A DNA stretch of 37,054 bases from Candidatus Aenigmatarchaeota archaeon (lineage in GTDB: Archaea > Aenigmatarchaeota > Aenigmatarchaeia > PWEA01): NCBI GenBank assembly GCA_003554845.1, contig PWHK01000004.1:1-37054 (forward strand), written 5' to 3'. The notes under the pieces are model-generated. The model saw nothing but the letters and a program-made list of their open reading frames with translations, ran no database searches and had not been told where the DNA came from. Numbering within the stretch: position 1 is the stretch's first letter; each line of letters starts with the position of its first letter. The position numbers were made by a program, and so were the translations under genes. Of this stretch, positions 16,781-25,604 are shown in pieces.

Positions 16781-17663
16781 AGAAACCCTGAAAAAGTACA
16801 GAAAGGCAGGTGAAATAGCAGCGAAGGCCAGAAACTTCGGTGAAGATCTGATCAAGGAAGGAAGGTCGTACTGTGAAATAGTCGACGGAACAGAAAAGAA
16901 AATAAAAGATCTCGGTGGGAAGCCTGCATTTCCTGTGAACTTATCAATAAACGATATAGGAGCACACGACACTGCAGATGTAAATGAGAAAAGGGCTGCT
17001 GTAGAAGGTCTTGTAAAACTGGATGTCGGTGTACATATAGATGGCTACATAGGAGACACGGCAACCACAGTTCCGCTCAATACAGACAAGGAAAAACTTT
17101 TAAAGGCATCAAAGGAGGCCTTGGAAAGGGCACTAGGTATGATAAGACCCGGTGTCAAAATATCGAAGATTTCTTCGGAGATAGAAGGTACAATAAAGAG
17201 TTTCGGCTATAAACCCATTAGAAACCTCACTGGACACGGTCTTGGAAAGTACGATCTACATGCAAAAACAAAGTTCCCAAATGTAGGAACAGATCTTGAC
17301 TACAAACTGGAGAAAGGAGATGTTTTTGCAATTGAACCATTTGCTACAGACGGTTCCGGTAAGGTAATAGAATCAAGCAGGGCAATGATATTCAAGTGGC
17401 AGAAGGAGGTACCTGTTAGATCGAGGGAAGGAAGGAAGATTCTGAGAATGTCGAAGAACGACTTCGATAAGCTACCCTTTTCAAAAAGGTGGCTAAAGGA
17501 CAGAATATCAAGGCTCAGACTGAATATGTCTCTCAGAGAACTGACCGACAGAAACGCACTCTACAGATATCCTGTACTCAAAGAGGTAGACGGAGGAGAT
17601 ATATCCCAGGCAGAACACACCGTAATAGTAGATGAAAAACCCGAAATCACAACAAAAATCTAA
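16773..17663 (+). CDS. map: Methionine aminopeptidase, type II
   Basis: 296 residues. Removes the initiator methionine from new proteins. Metal ligands are visible: Asp in LDVGVHIDGYIGDTA (two Asp), His in LTGHGLGKYDLHAKT, Glu in FAIEPFAT and Glu in QAEHTVIV. The segment of about 60 residues between the last two ligands is the helical insertion of type II enzymes (archaeal and eukaryotic), as is the total length. GGATAAAGAA and the coupling to DUF192 set the start. The gene ends in a four-base overlap with the convergent helicase. Confidence 0.95.
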   Translation: MDKETLKKYRKAGEIAAKARNFGEDLIKEGRSYCEIVDGTEKKIKDLGGKPAFPVNLSINDIGAHDTADVNEKRAAVEGLVKLDVGVHIDGYIGDTATTVPLNTDKEKLLKASKEALERALGMIRPGVKISKISSEIEGTIKSFGYKPIRNLTGHGLGKYDLHAKTKFPNVGTDLDYKLEKGDVFAIEPFATDGSGKVIESSRAMIFKWQKEVPVRSREGRKILRMSKNDFDKLPFSKRWLKDRISRLRLNMSLRELTDRNALYRYPVLKEVDGGDISQAEHTVIVDEKPEITTKI

Positions 17664-20446
17664 CCCGACCAGTACTTCTTTGTTCTTGTATACTCCTTCT
17701 CCTTTTCAAGTATTGCTTCGTAGAACTCTTCCTCACCTTCCTTTTGTTGTGCAAGTATTCGTATGGCGGTCTTCGGACCCACTCCCCTCCCTGCAAGTGC
17801 CTTTATGAACTCTCTTCCGTAGGTAAGTACAAGGTCAGAAACATGCTCCATCTTGCCCCTTATTTCGCTCTCCTTTTCACTGAGTTCTCTTTCTTCACAT
17901 ACCTTATTTAGAACCTCTTCCTTGTCCTTTTCATACGGCTTAATTACAGTTACTCTTCCGGAACCACACACGGAACATTTTATATCTTCCGGGAGGTTTC
18001 TCACCCTCTTTGTAACCCTATACTGGCCACATCTCATACATATCAGACGCATCTTTGTATTGTCTATTCTGTTTTTAAACGCCTTGAATATCTCCCTCTT
18101 CGGCTTTTCAGGACCCATCAACTCCTTGAACTTGTGGCTCAATCCCTTCTCGGATATTTTTCCACCCTCGCACTGCTTTACTTCAATATCCCCCTCCCTT
18201 ATACCTTTCAGTATATCTTTGGCCCCCTCCATATCAAGCTTTTCCTGAAAAACCTCCCTCTTTGCTTCATCGTGTATGGGAGAATCCCTGTATGATCTTA
18301 CAATGCCCCTTATATTTACCCTATCCCACTTTGCGCGTTTCTGAATTGCACCAAAACGCTTTGCTGCGTGTATAAAACGCCACTTGAACAGCTGACTGTT
18401 TTCTATAGAATCGTCCAGTATCATTTCAAGATCTTCCGGATCTGTCTTTTCCAACACAATTTTGATAGACTGTATGTCTGCACCCTGTATCATTATACGG
18501 TAGGGGTCACTTTTCATTGCAATAGATCTGCCTTTTTCCTCCATGAGCACAGAAACCAAGAACTTTCCAAGGGTCTGGTTTGCAAGGGTACCGTTGCATG
18601 AATGTATAACTACAAATTTTCCCTTCTTTCCCAGTAAAATCTCGTTTTCGTCTCCTATCTCATCAAGGCTGCTTTCCACGTATCTGGTAATAGCATCGGC
18701 GGCAGGCCTGCTTACAGGATAATCTTCCATTATCCTATCCTTTGTTTTATCAACTCCGTACTCATCTATCCAGTCCTTGACCCTAGTTCGAAGCTCTCCG
18801 ACGCCTCTGGCAACATTCTTTGGAACAGGTATGAGTTCACCCTCCCAGGCAGGTACAGCAGAATCCACCTCGTTAACCGGTTCTACCATCACCTTTCCCT
18901 CATCCACCGAAAGAATCCTCCAGCTCCTTCCCTTCATTATAAACGTAGTTCCCGGGTCACCGTACTCTGCAACAAAGGACTCATCCAACTGCCCGACATC
19001 CTGGCTTTGAACTGTATCCACGACCTGATAGTTGTATACATCTGGTATGGTAGATAGATTCTGGTAGTAGTACTCCCATGCCTTTTTTGAGCGCTTTACC
19101 TTCTCGTCTATCCAGAGGTAGTAGAGATTTGACATAAATCTCAGGACCTCGTAGAACTTCTGCTCCGAGAGATCCTTATAGAAATAGCTACCTGCTACAA
19201 GATCGTATATTTCCTCCCATTCAAGACCGTAAACATCTACACAGTAGCCTACTATCTGATTTGCAAGAACATCGAGGGCACTCTTATGGAACTTGGTCGG
19301 TTCAAGCTTGTTTTCAAGTGCTCTCTTTGCTATGACAGCAGACTCCATTACATCGTCTTCGTTTCTTGCTATTATCTTCCCACGTGATCTTGATTCGACC
19401 TGATGTCCGCTTCTTCCTACTCTCTGAAGAAGTCTCTTGACCTGCCTAGGTGATCCATACTGCACAACTCGGTCTATATGTCCTATATCTATACCAAGCT
19501 CCAGAGAAGAGGTACATATCAAACTCTTTATATCACCGTCTTTGAACTTGTCCTCGTTCTCTATACGTACACCCTTGGAAAGGGATGAATGGTGTATCGA
19601 ATGGTCGTACTCCTTGTCAAGCCTACTGAGCCTCGATGAAAGTACCTCCGAAGCCTCGCGTGTATTTGTAAAGACAAGGGAGGATTCACTTTCCTCTATA
19701 AGATCATGCACTCTCCTTAGTCTTGAAACAGACTCCTTGTCTGCAAAAAATTTTTCACCGAGCTCGGCGTCTTCCTTTGAAGGTTCAGGCATCTCAACCT
19801 CTATGTCGAAGTCCTTTGTCTCTACTGCACTTATTATCTCTGCGTCATCCGACAGTGTGCTTGCAACCTCCTCTGGAGATCCAACAGTAGCCGAGAGTCC
19901 TATCATCTGCGGCCTTCCACATAGCTTCTTAAGCCTTTCAAGACCAAGGGAAAGCTGCACACCGCGTTTCGACTCCACAAGTTCATGGATCTCATCTACA
20001 ACGATATAACGCACATTTTTGAGATGCTCCTTCATCTTTGAACCCGGTAGTATGGCCTGAAGGGTTTCAGGTGTAGTGACAAATATCTGTTCCGGGAACT
20101 CAGCCTGCTTCCTTCTCTTGTAGTCCGAGGTATCACCATGGCGTATGGTAACCTCAACATCAAGACGGTTACACCACCACAGAAGTCTCTTAAACATATC
20201 CCTGTTCAAGGCTCTAAGAGGTGTTATATACAGAAGAGATATTGGTTCGGGATCCTCGTCCAGAATTCTATGAAGAAGTGGAAGCATAGCAGCCTCTGTC
20301 TTCCCTATACCTGTCTGTGCAGTGAGAAGAATATCCTTGCCTTCTATAATCGGTTCGATGGTTTTTCTCTGGGGCTCGGTTGGTCTATCCCAACCCTTCT
20401 CCTTTATCAGGTCCTGTATCCTGGGATTTAGCCTTTCAAAAGACAT
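17660..20446 (-). CDS. Lhr-type superfamily 2 DEAD/DEAH-box helicase
   Basis: 928 residues from ATG 20446; the upstream open frame to 20485 has no ribosome site of its own. The N-terminal RecA domain has TAQTGIGKTEA (Walker A, near residue 50), TPLRALNRDM and VDEIHELVESKRG (motif II, near 152), and LSATVGSPEE. The C-terminal RecA domain has CTSSLELGIDIG and LLQRVGRSGH. These features match archaeal Lhr helicases, implicated in DNA repair, replication restart and RNA metabolism. After the winged-helix and Lhr core there is a zinc-ribbon-like pair, CMRCG and CSVCG (near 802 and 827), and a helix-hairpin-helix-like GRGVGPKTAIR. GGTG sits six bases before the ATG, with a TATA box behind it. Confidence 0.92.
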   Translation of the reverse strand: MSFERLNPRIQDLIKEKGWDRPTEPQRKTIEPIIEGKDILLTAQTGIGKTEAAMLPLLHRILDEDPEPISLLYITPLRALNRDMFKRLLWWCNRLDVEVTIRHGDTSDYKRRKQAEFPEQIFVTTPETLQAILPGSKMKEHLKNVRYIVVDEIHELVESKRGVQLSLGLERLKKLCGRPQMIGLSATVGSPEEVASTLSDDAEIISAVETKDFDIEVEMPEPSKEDAELGEKFFADKESVSRLRRVHDLIEESESSLVFTNTREASEVLSSRLSRLDKEYDHSIHHSSLSKGVRIENEDKFKDGDIKSLICTSSLELGIDIGHIDRVVQYGSPRQVKRLLQRVGRSGHQVESRSRGKIIARNEDDVMESAVIAKRALENKLEPTKFHKSALDVLANQIVGYCVDVYGLEWEEIYDLVAGSYFYKDLSEQKFYEVLRFMSNLYYLWIDEKVKRSKKAWEYYYQNLSTIPDVYNYQVVDTVQSQDVGQLDESFVAEYGDPGTTFIMKGRSWRILSVDEGKVMVEPVNEVDSAVPAWEGELIPVPKNVARGVGELRTRVKDWIDEYGVDKTKDRIMEDYPVSRPAADAITRYVESSLDEIGDENEILLGKKGKFVVIHSCNGTLANQTLGKFLVSVLMEEKGRSIAMKSDPYRIMIQGADIQSIKIVLEKTDPEDLEMILDDSIENSQLFKWRFIHAAKRFGAIQKRAKWDRVNIRGIVRSYRDSPIHDEAKREVFQEKLDMEGAKDILKGIREGDIEVKQCEGGKISEKGLSHKFKELMGPEKPKREIFKAFKNRIDNTKMRLICMRCGQYRVTKRVRNLPEDIKCSVCGSGRVTVIKPYEKDKEEVLNKVCEERELSEKESEIRGKMEHVSDLVLTYGREFIKALAGRGVGPKTAIRILAQQKEGEEEFYEAILEKEKEYTRTKKYWSG

Positions 20447-20566
20447 ATATAACACCGTTATATAAACCAACGTGCACTTTTGCACAAAGACATTGTAAAC
20501 AATATCTTAAAAAGATAAACGATTAAAACTTTTAAAAAGTAGTAAAACTTAATAGAGTTGGATAAA

Positions 20567-21754
20567 ATGAAAGGACTTACAGTATCCAAGGCAAGCTGCG
20601 ACAAAATAGAAAACCGGAACATAGAGATCGTAGAGAGAAAGGGCTTCGGACATCCGGATACGATTGCCGATGGAATAGCAGAATCCATATCCAAGTCCCT
20701 TTCGAAGATGTACATAGAGAAGTACGGAAGAATCCTGCACCACAACACAGATCAGGTGGAAGTCGTCGGAGGAAAGGTAAACGTTGATTTCGGAGGAGGA
20801 GAGATAGTCGAACCTATGCATATAATTCTCTCCGGAAGGGCAACCACAGAAGTATCCGGAAAGGAACTACCTGTACATGAAGTAGCAATGAACTCCGCAA
20901 AGGACTTTGTAAGAAGAAAACTCGATGATATCTCTGCGGATAGAAACTTTGTATGGGATTCAAGGATAGGACATGGATCGGTTGATCTTATGAGCCTGTA
21001 CGAAGAAGAGGGTGTGGTCAAGGCAAACGACACATCATTTGGAGTTGGTTACGCACCCTTCAGTAAAACTGAAAAGCTTGTTCTAAACGTCGATAAACAT
21101 ATAAATTCAAAGAAATTTTCCAGAAAGTTCCCTGAGATAGGCGAAGACGTCAAGGTCATGGCAGACCGTCATGGGGATAGAATAAATCTGACCATAGCAG
21201 GTGCCTTCAGAGCAAAAAAGGTACCGGACATGGACCACTATATTTCGGTAAAGGAGGAAGCTATAGATGAGTTAAGGAAGTTCGCGTCCCGTGAGACAGA
21301 AAGAGTTGTAGACGTATATATGAATACAGCAGACGACTACGAAAAGGGCATAGTATACCTTACACTGACAGGAACTTCGGCCGAAGCAGGCGACGACGGA
21401 TCGGTTGGAAGGGGAAATAGAATGAACGGACTTATAACACCATGCAGGCCTATGAGCCTCGAGGCACCCGCAGGAAAGAACCCACTGGCACATGTAGGAA
21501 AGGTTTACAACGTTCTGGCCAACTTCATAGCCAAGGACATAAACGAAAAGACAGATGTAGATGAGGTCTCTGTAAAGATTCTTTCCCAGATTGGAAAGCC
21601 TATATCCGAGCCCAAGGTTGTGGACATAGAAGTAACAAAGGAAGGAAACCTATCCGACGTAAACTACGAAGCAGAAAAGATAGCATCCGACTGGTTTAAC
21701 AACACGAAAAAAGTAACGAAAGAAATACTTGAAGGAAACCTATACGTCTACTGA
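20567..21754 (+). CDS. mat: S-adenosylmethionine synthetase, archaeal type
   Basis: 395 residues. Makes SAM from methionine and ATP. The archaeal type (COG1812) is unrelated in length and detail to bacterial MetK. Visible landmarks are [59 protein letters not shown] and [17 protein letters not shown]. An in-frame TTG at 20558 would add three residues; ATG 20567 is preferred. A strong AT-rich promoter region lies just upstream, shared with the divergent helicase. The terminal inverted repeat at 21774 separates it from the convergent PRC-barrel gene. The SHMT gene nearby would feed the same one-carbon metabolism. Confidence 0.96.
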   Translation: MKGLTVSKASCDKIENRNIEIVERKGFGHPDTIADGIAESISKSLSKMYIEKYGRILHHNTDQVEVVGGKVNVDFGGGEIVEPMHIILSGRATTEVSGKELPVHEVAMNSAKDFVRRKLDDISADRNFVWDSRIGHGSVDLMSLYEEEGVVKANDTSFGVGYAPFSKTEKLVLNVDKHINSKKFSRKFPEIGEDVKVMADRHGDRINLTIAGAFRAKKVPDMDHYISVKEEAIDELRKFASRETERVVDVYMNTADDYEKGIVYLTLTGTSAEAGDDGSVGRGNRMNGLITPCRPMSLEAPAGKNPLAHVGKVYNVLANFIAKDINEKTDVDEVSVKILSQIGKPISEPKVVDIEVTKEGNLSDVNYEAEKIASDWFNNTKKVTKEILEGNLYVY

Positions 21755-21773
21755 AGTAAAATCAGTAAAGATA

Positions 21774-21794
21774 GTTCTACGTTTTTCGCAGAAC
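21774..21794. terminator. Hairpin between convergent genes, likely bidirectional terminator
   Basis: GTTCT and AGAAC pair around an ACG-TTTTT-CGC centre, giving a five-pair stem with an internal CG pair. A poly-T run lies in the loop rather than after the stem. It sits exactly between the convergent SAM synthetase and PRC-barrel genes, which is why a terminator role is likely. Confidence 0.45.
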
Positions 21795-21813
21795 AAAGGA
21801 ACAAAAAAGAAAA

Positions 21814-22176
21814 TTAGAAGGGCATACTGACTTCTTCTTCCTCTTCTTCTTCGAATGTTTCAGTATCCCTGACACCGGTTGGTTCCTCTACTGTGGCTTC
21901 TCGACTTGCGTGTCCCTTAACTGACTCGGAAGAAATGTGCTTTATTATCACTATATCCCCCACTGCTTTGATAAACTGATATGGAATAACTATTCCCTTC
22001 TTACCTCCAAGCATTGTTGCAAGATAGCTTCCTTTCTTGGCCTTCAAAACAATGGAACCCATTCGGAACCTATCAAGGTCTATCTTAACGTTCTTTATCT
22101 GGCCACAGTACTTACCTCTGTCTGTGAAAACGTCCTTTGAGAACATTTCTGAAAGTTTTTCTACATTTACAGGCAT
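21814..22176 (-). CDS. PRC-barrel domain protein with acidic tail
   Basis: 120 residues. The first ~75 form a beta-rich PRC-barrel (pattern DVFTDRGKYCGQIKNVKID, then GSIVLKAKKG, GIVIPYQFIKAVGDIVII), found in archaea as small proteins of about 80-100 residues. The C-terminus ends in a tail with seven consecutive glutamates before VSMPF. AGGTGA precedes ATG 22176. Small archaeal PRC-barrel proteins such as CdpB1/CdpB2 of haloarchaea modulate FtsZ-based division, and ftsZ lies about 4 kb away. That link is a guess from family knowledge; the gene is not adjacent. Confidence 0.85.
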   Translation of the reverse strand: MPVNVEKLSEMFSKDVFTDRGKYCGQIKNVKIDLDRFRMGSIVLKAKKGSYLATMLGGKKGIVIPYQFIKAVGDIVIIKHISSESVKGHASREATVEEPTGVRDTETFEEEEEEEVSMPF

Positions 22177-22314
22177 ATATTCACCTCTTGATATCCTTTA
22201 TTATCTTTCCGCTGGTATATATTTCTATCTGGGCATTTTTAAATCTTTATTAGTTGACGACGGGACTCCGGATTAAATAAATTTAAAAATCAAAGAAGAA
22301 GATAGATAGTAGAT

Positions 22315-22401
22315 GTTGGGGTGGCCGAGCGGCTCAAGGCGCAGGATTGCTAATCCTGTGGGCTCACGCCCTCGCGGGTTCAAATCCCGTCCCCAACGCC
22401 A
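22315..22401 (+). tRNA. tRNA-Ser(GCT)
   Basis: Class II tRNA with acceptor arms GTTGGGG and CCCCAAC, discriminator G at 22398 and an encoded CCA to 22401. The anticodon stem is CAGGA/TCCTG with loop TTGCTAA, so the anticodon is GCT at 22349-22351. A long variable arm (GGGCTCACGCCC) and the TTCAAAT loop are intact. No intron is present. Confidence 0.97.
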
Positions 22402-22454
22402 TTCTAAGCGACACAAACAAAAAAGTAATAAACGTACCGGAACAAACCCATTCT

Positions 22455-23039
22455 ATGATAGATAATCTCTTGGATCTGTACGATCTCAAGGACGAAAGAA
22501 GGACAGGATGGGAACTGAGAAGAATAGAAGATCCGGAAACCGTCGCCGGTCATTCATGGGGAACCGCTGTTTTAACTCTTCTCTATGGTTCAAGGGAGAA
22601 TATAAATATAAACAGGGCTGTTAAGATGGCTTTAATACACGATATGGCAGAGTACGACACAGGCGACTTTCCTATACGTGCCGATTCACAGGCAGAACAA
22701 ATAGACAGGGATAGAAAGGAAAGAATGGAAAGAGAGGTAATGGAAAGACTAAACAGAAAAATCGACGGAGAACTTGTTTTGAACATATGGAAAGAGTACG
22801 AAAACAGGAAAACGAAGGAAGCAATTTTTGTGAAGGACATGGACATGGTGGATATGTGTCTACAGGCGCTGAAGTATGAAAAAAGCGGTAGGTACGACAA
22901 AAACGAAGAAAACCCTAACTTCACAGAGTACAAGAGGCTTGACGAGTTCTTTGCAACAACAGAAAACCGTATAAATACCAACACAGGAAAAAAGCTCTTC
23001 GAAGAAATAAAGAAAAGGTACATGGAACTGAGAATATAG
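22455..23039 (+). CDS. HD-domain hydrolase (HDDC2/YfbR-like, probable 5'-deoxynucleotidase)
   Basis: 194 residues from ATG 22455; the longer open frame runs back through tRNA-Ser and is not real. HD metal-binding residues are visible: His in TVAGHSWGTAV, His-Asp in ALIHDMAEYDTGDFP and Asp in VKDMDMVDMCLQ. The opening RTGWELRRIEDPETVAGHS matches the HDDC2/YfbR subfamily, whose members dephosphorylate deoxynucleoside monophosphates. A TATA-like AGTAATAAAC about 25 bases ahead of the ATG suggests a leaderless mRNA starting just after the tRNA. Substrate is inferred from the family only. Confidence 0.85.
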   Translation: MIDNLLDLYDLKDERRTGWELRRIEDPETVAGHSWGTAVLTLLYGSRENININRAVKMALIHDMAEYDTGDFPIRADSQAEQIDRDRKERMEREVMERLNRKIDGELVLNIWKEYENRKTKEAIFVKDMDMVDMCLQALKYEKSGRYDKNEENPNFTEYKRLDEFFATTENRINTNTGKKLFEEIKKRYMELRI

Positions 23040-23130
23040 ATATTCCAAATACAGAAAACCTTTGTTTCCTATTTTAAACTTTTTTGTGAACATCCGGAAT
23101 TATTTTAAAGCAGACAACAAAGATGTATGC

Positions 23131-24426
23131 ATGAGAAAGCACACCGACTTTATACGTAACCAGTCAAGGAAACACACAGAATGGTTTTCCAAGTCTCTTC
23201 CTATGATAGCATCAGAAAATATAATAAGTCCCCTTGCAAGAGAAATGATGCTCTCGGACTTCCAGGACAAGTATGCAGAAGGTACCGTAGGTAATAGATA
23301 CTACGAAGGTAACAGATATGTGGACAACGTAGAGAGGAGAGTAAAGAAGCTCACAAGAGACATTTTCGGCGTTAACTATGCGGATGTAAGGCCTCTTTCC
23401 GGAACGAATGCCAACCAGGCAGTACTGATGGCCTTCGGAGGCCCAAATAAAAAGATAACAGCACCGGATGTATCCGATGGAGCACATATCAGTAGTGCCA
23501 AGTTCGGTTCCGTAGGCTTTCGTGGCATGGAACCTAAAACTTATCCCTTCGATGTAGATGAGATGAACCTGGACATAGAAGGAACTAAGAATCTGTTAAG
23601 GAAGGAAAAGCCTGATATAGCACTTTTTGGACGATCGGTTTTTCTCTTTCCTCCACCACTAGACGAACTTAAGGATGTATTCGAAGAGGTCGGATGTAAT
23701 GTATGGTACGATGGAGCACATGTACTGGGACTGATAGCAGCCGGAAAGTTCCAGAAGCCGATGGATGAAGGTGTAGATATATTGACAGGGAGCACCCATA
23801 AAACGCTACCGGGCCCACAGAAGGGTGTTGTACTTGCAAATCCTGCAAGTGAGGAAGAGAAGGAAAGGCTTTCGGCTGGTGTTTTCCCGGGTGTTCTTTC
23901 CAACCACCACATGCACTCCGTAGCCGCGCTAGGAATAACACTGGCCGAACAGAAAAAGTTCGGAGAGGAATACGCAGAACAAATAGTTAAGAATGCCAAG
24001 GCCCTGGGACAGGCTTTGTACGAAAGAGGAATAGATGTCCTATGCGAACACAAGGGATTCACAGAGTCACACACACTGGCAGTGGATGTTCAGGAACACG
24101 GTGGTGGCGGAACACTTGCAGAAGCCCTGGAAGAAGCCAATATAATAGCAAACAAAAACCTGATGCCATGGGACGATGTAGAGAGCGCAAAGGAGCCGAG
24201 CGGTCTACGATTTGGGAGCCAGGCACTGACACGTCTAGGAATGAAGGAAGGTCATATGGACGAGGTAGCCGAACTAATAAAAAAAGTAGTTGTAGACAAA
24301 GAAGACCCCAAGTCCGTTAAAAGAGACGTCGAAGAGCTCAGAAAGAACTTCCAGAATATCCATTTCTGCTTCAGCAAAGGAGAAAGAACATATGGGCACA
24401 CAGAGCTCTTGAAAACTACCGAGTAA
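23131..24426 (+). CDS. glyA: Serine hydroxymethyltransferase
   Basis: 431 residues, PLP enzyme converting serine to glycine while loading a one-carbon unit on a pterin. It has LPMIASENIISP, YAEGTVGNRYYEGNRYVD, DVRPLSGTNANQAV, WYDGAHVLGLIA and the Schiff-base lysine in GSTHKTLPGPQKG. ATG 23131 is chosen because TTATTTTAAAG lies 25 bases upstream and the homology begins at residue 1; the longer frame to 23062 is leader. It is likely leaderless. The archaeal-type sequence lacks the folate-enzyme insertions, consistent with tetrahydromethanopterin or another carrier, though that cannot be settled here. Confidence 0.95.
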   Translation: MRKHTDFIRNQSRKHTEWFSKSLPMIASENIISPLAREMMLSDFQDKYAEGTVGNRYYEGNRYVDNVERRVKKLTRDIFGVNYADVRPLSGTNANQAVLMAFGGPNKKITAPDVSDGAHISSAKFGSVGFRGMEPKTYPFDVDEMNLDIEGTKNLLRKEKPDIALFGRSVFLFPPPLDELKDVFEEVGCNVWYDGAHVLGLIAAGKFQKPMDEGVDILTGSTHKTLPGPQKGVVLANPASEEEKERLSAGVFPGVLSNHHMHSVAALGITLAEQKKFGEEYAEQIVKNAKALGQALYERGIDVLCEHKGFTESHTLAVDVQEHGGGGTLAEALEEANIIANKNLMPWDDVESAKEPSGLRFGSQALTRLGMKEGHMDEVAELIKKVVVDKEDPKSVKRDVEELRKNFQNIHFCFSKGERTYGHTELLKTTE

Positions 24427-24471
24427 ATATTTTTAAACTCTGAAGTTCATGCATGTGGTGTAATACGAATA

Positions 24472-24583
24472 GGGCCGGTAGTCTAGTGGCTATGACGCCA
24501 CCCTTACAGTACGAAACGGGATTTCAATTTCCGTTGACGTATCGGAAAGGTGGAGATCGCAAGTTCGAATCTTGCTCGGCCCA
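24472..24583 (+). tRNA. tRNA-Val(TAC) with a 39-base canonical intron
   Basis: Acceptor arms GGGCCGG and TCGGCCC with discriminator A at 24583; no CCA is encoded. The anticodon stem is CCACC (24498-24502) with GGTGG (24549-24553). The anticodon is TAC at 24505-24507 and base 37 is A at 24508. An intron of 39 bases (24509-24547) then separates it from base 38, the standard 37/38 position. The intron can fold through AACGG/CCGTT and TACG/CGTA. Mature length is 73 bases. Confidence 0.92.
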
Positions 24584-24604
24584 TCACAAAAGGAGGTGAT
24601 CGAA

Positions 24605-24766
24605 GTGTTGATTGTTAAGAACGCTGTAAAAGAAGCTGCAGGTGACAAGAACGTTAGCTCTGACTTTTACGAAAAACTTGATGAAGAAGTAAAGGAGCTT
24701 ATAGGAAAAGCAGTAGAAAGAGCAGAAGCAAACGGAAGGAAAACTGTACAGGCAAGAGATCTATAG
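24605..24766 (+). CDS. DUF1931-type single histone-fold protein (53 residues)
   Basis: The start GTG at 24605 sits behind a near-perfect GGAGGTGAT ribosome site (24592-24600); upstream codons belong to the tRNA. The 53-residue product is a minimal histone-fold-like sequence: SSDFYEKLDEEVKELIGKA, then AVERAEANGRKTVQARDL. The pattern DFYExLDxKVxELIxxAVERAxANxRKTVxxxDL is the DUF1931 family, found in archaea (including DPANN) and some bacteria. It may bind DNA as a dimer, but charge is balanced and acidic residues are common, so a role other than packaging is possible. It follows tRNA-Val by 21 bases and may share its promoter. Confidence 0.85.
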   Translation: MLIVKNAVKEAAGDKNVSSDFYEKLDEEVKELIGKAVERAEANGRKTVQARDL

Positions 24767-24817
24767 GAGATCTCATCCCTTTCCTTTTTATTTTTTAAAA
24801 CACAGAGTTAGATGGAT

Positions 24818-24933
24818 GCTCCTGTAGTCTAGTCCGGCCAAGGATACTGGCCTTTCGATTTCCGAAAGGATTGAGCCATTTCGGCGATGAAAGAAGAAAG
24901 CCAGTGACCCGGGTTCGAATCCCGGCGGGAGCA
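24818..24933 (+). tRNA. tRNA-Glu(TTC) with a 41-base canonical intron
   Basis: Acceptor GCTCCTG pairs with CGGGAGC; discriminator A at 24933, no CCA. The anticodon stem is CTGGC (24847-24851) with GCCAG (24900-24904). Loop: C, T, anticodon TTC (24854-24856), G at 24857. A 41-base intron (24858-24898) follows, then base 38. Mature length is 75. tRNA-Leu(TAG) follows eight bases later, so the two are probably co-transcribed. Confidence 0.92.
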
Positions 24934-24941
24934 TTCCCCAT

Positions 24942-25047
24942 GCGGGGGTACCCAAGCGGTCAAAGGGGCTAGATTCCTGTAAAAGGAAAGCCAAGCTTAG
25001 GACCTAGTGGTTTAGTACCTTCGCAGGTTCGAATCCTGCCCCCCGCA
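24942..25047 (+). tRNA. tRNA-Leu(TAG) with a 22-base noncanonical intron in the anticodon stem
   Basis: Class II tRNA: acceptor GCGGGGG pairs with CCCCCGC, discriminator A at 25047, no CCA. The anticodon stem reads CTAG (24969-24972), then a 22-base insertion (24973-24994) whose centre folds as TTCCT/AGGAA, then G-CTTAGGA-CCTAG. Removing the insertion restores stem CTAGG/CCTAG and loop CTTAGGA with anticodon TAG. The insertion lies at positions 30/31. The mature length of 84 equals that of tRNA-Leu(CAG) after its own insertion is removed. Confidence 0.85.
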
Positions 25048-25130
25048 CTATTCTAAGAAATTATAGTAAGGACTGTGTATTTTACATAGATCTTTCTGAG
25101 AGCAAAGATGTAAACTAAGTATTTCTTTGA

Positions 25131-25514
25131 TCAGTCAAGAACTGGGTAGTTCTTAAGCTTAGTATCTCCCAGATCTATCTCCACGGGCTCTCCCGACATG
25201 GAAACTCTCTTCGAGGGAAAATAGTCGTTGAATCTTGTTATAGGATCCACGTAGAAAACAGGAACAGGACTATTTCCGTTGACTTCGTACACAAGGCCAT
25301 TGGTCTCTCCCCTTATGCTGCCTTCTACCTTTATACCATCGGAGTATATATCGCAGTCGTCGGATGGCCCAACTGTAAGCTTTTCTCCCTCACCTAACTT
25401 TCCTATGAATCTGTTTTCATCCTCGGTCCTGTATATATTTTTTTCTGGAACATACAGTGATTTCCCTGAACTGATCAAAAAGTAATGTTCTTTGATTTCT
25501 TTTTTCTCTGTCAT
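25131..25514 (-). CDS. Uncharacterised small protein
   Basis: 127 residues, no signal peptide or membrane helix. I do not recognise a family. The sequence looks beta-rich, and the middle segment GEKLTVGPSDDCDIYSDGIKVEG vaguely recalls the GR...S..D of FHA domains. That resemblance is too weak to name. It is divergent from the nitroreductase gene and ends near the tRNA pair. The start ATG at 25514 lies in an AT-rich promoter region without a clear ribosome site. Confidence 0.6.
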   Translation of the reverse strand: MTEKKEIKEHYFLISSGKSLYVPEKNIYRTEDENRFIGKLGEGEKLTVGPSDDCDIYSDGIKVEGSIRGETNGLVYEVNGNSPVPVFYVDPITRFNDYFPSKRVSMSGEPVEIDLGDTKLKNYPVLD

Positions 25515-25604
25515 TTTACCACTGCTCTAAGTTTAACGGTAAAACTTATATTTCTTTGTCGGAGGAAATCAAGATTTATATACCTTTATAAAAATCTGTT
25601 ATAT

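Noticed and set aside
19437-20009. 190-codon plus-strand frame inside the Lhr helicase gene
   Set aside because: A shadow of the helicase coding sequence. It is serine-rich, has no ribosome site or promoter and no recognisable domain.
24788-24994. 68-codon minus-strand frame across the tRNA-Glu and tRNA-Leu genes
   Set aside because: It lies on the opposite strand of two tRNA genes and contains their complement, so it is spurious.
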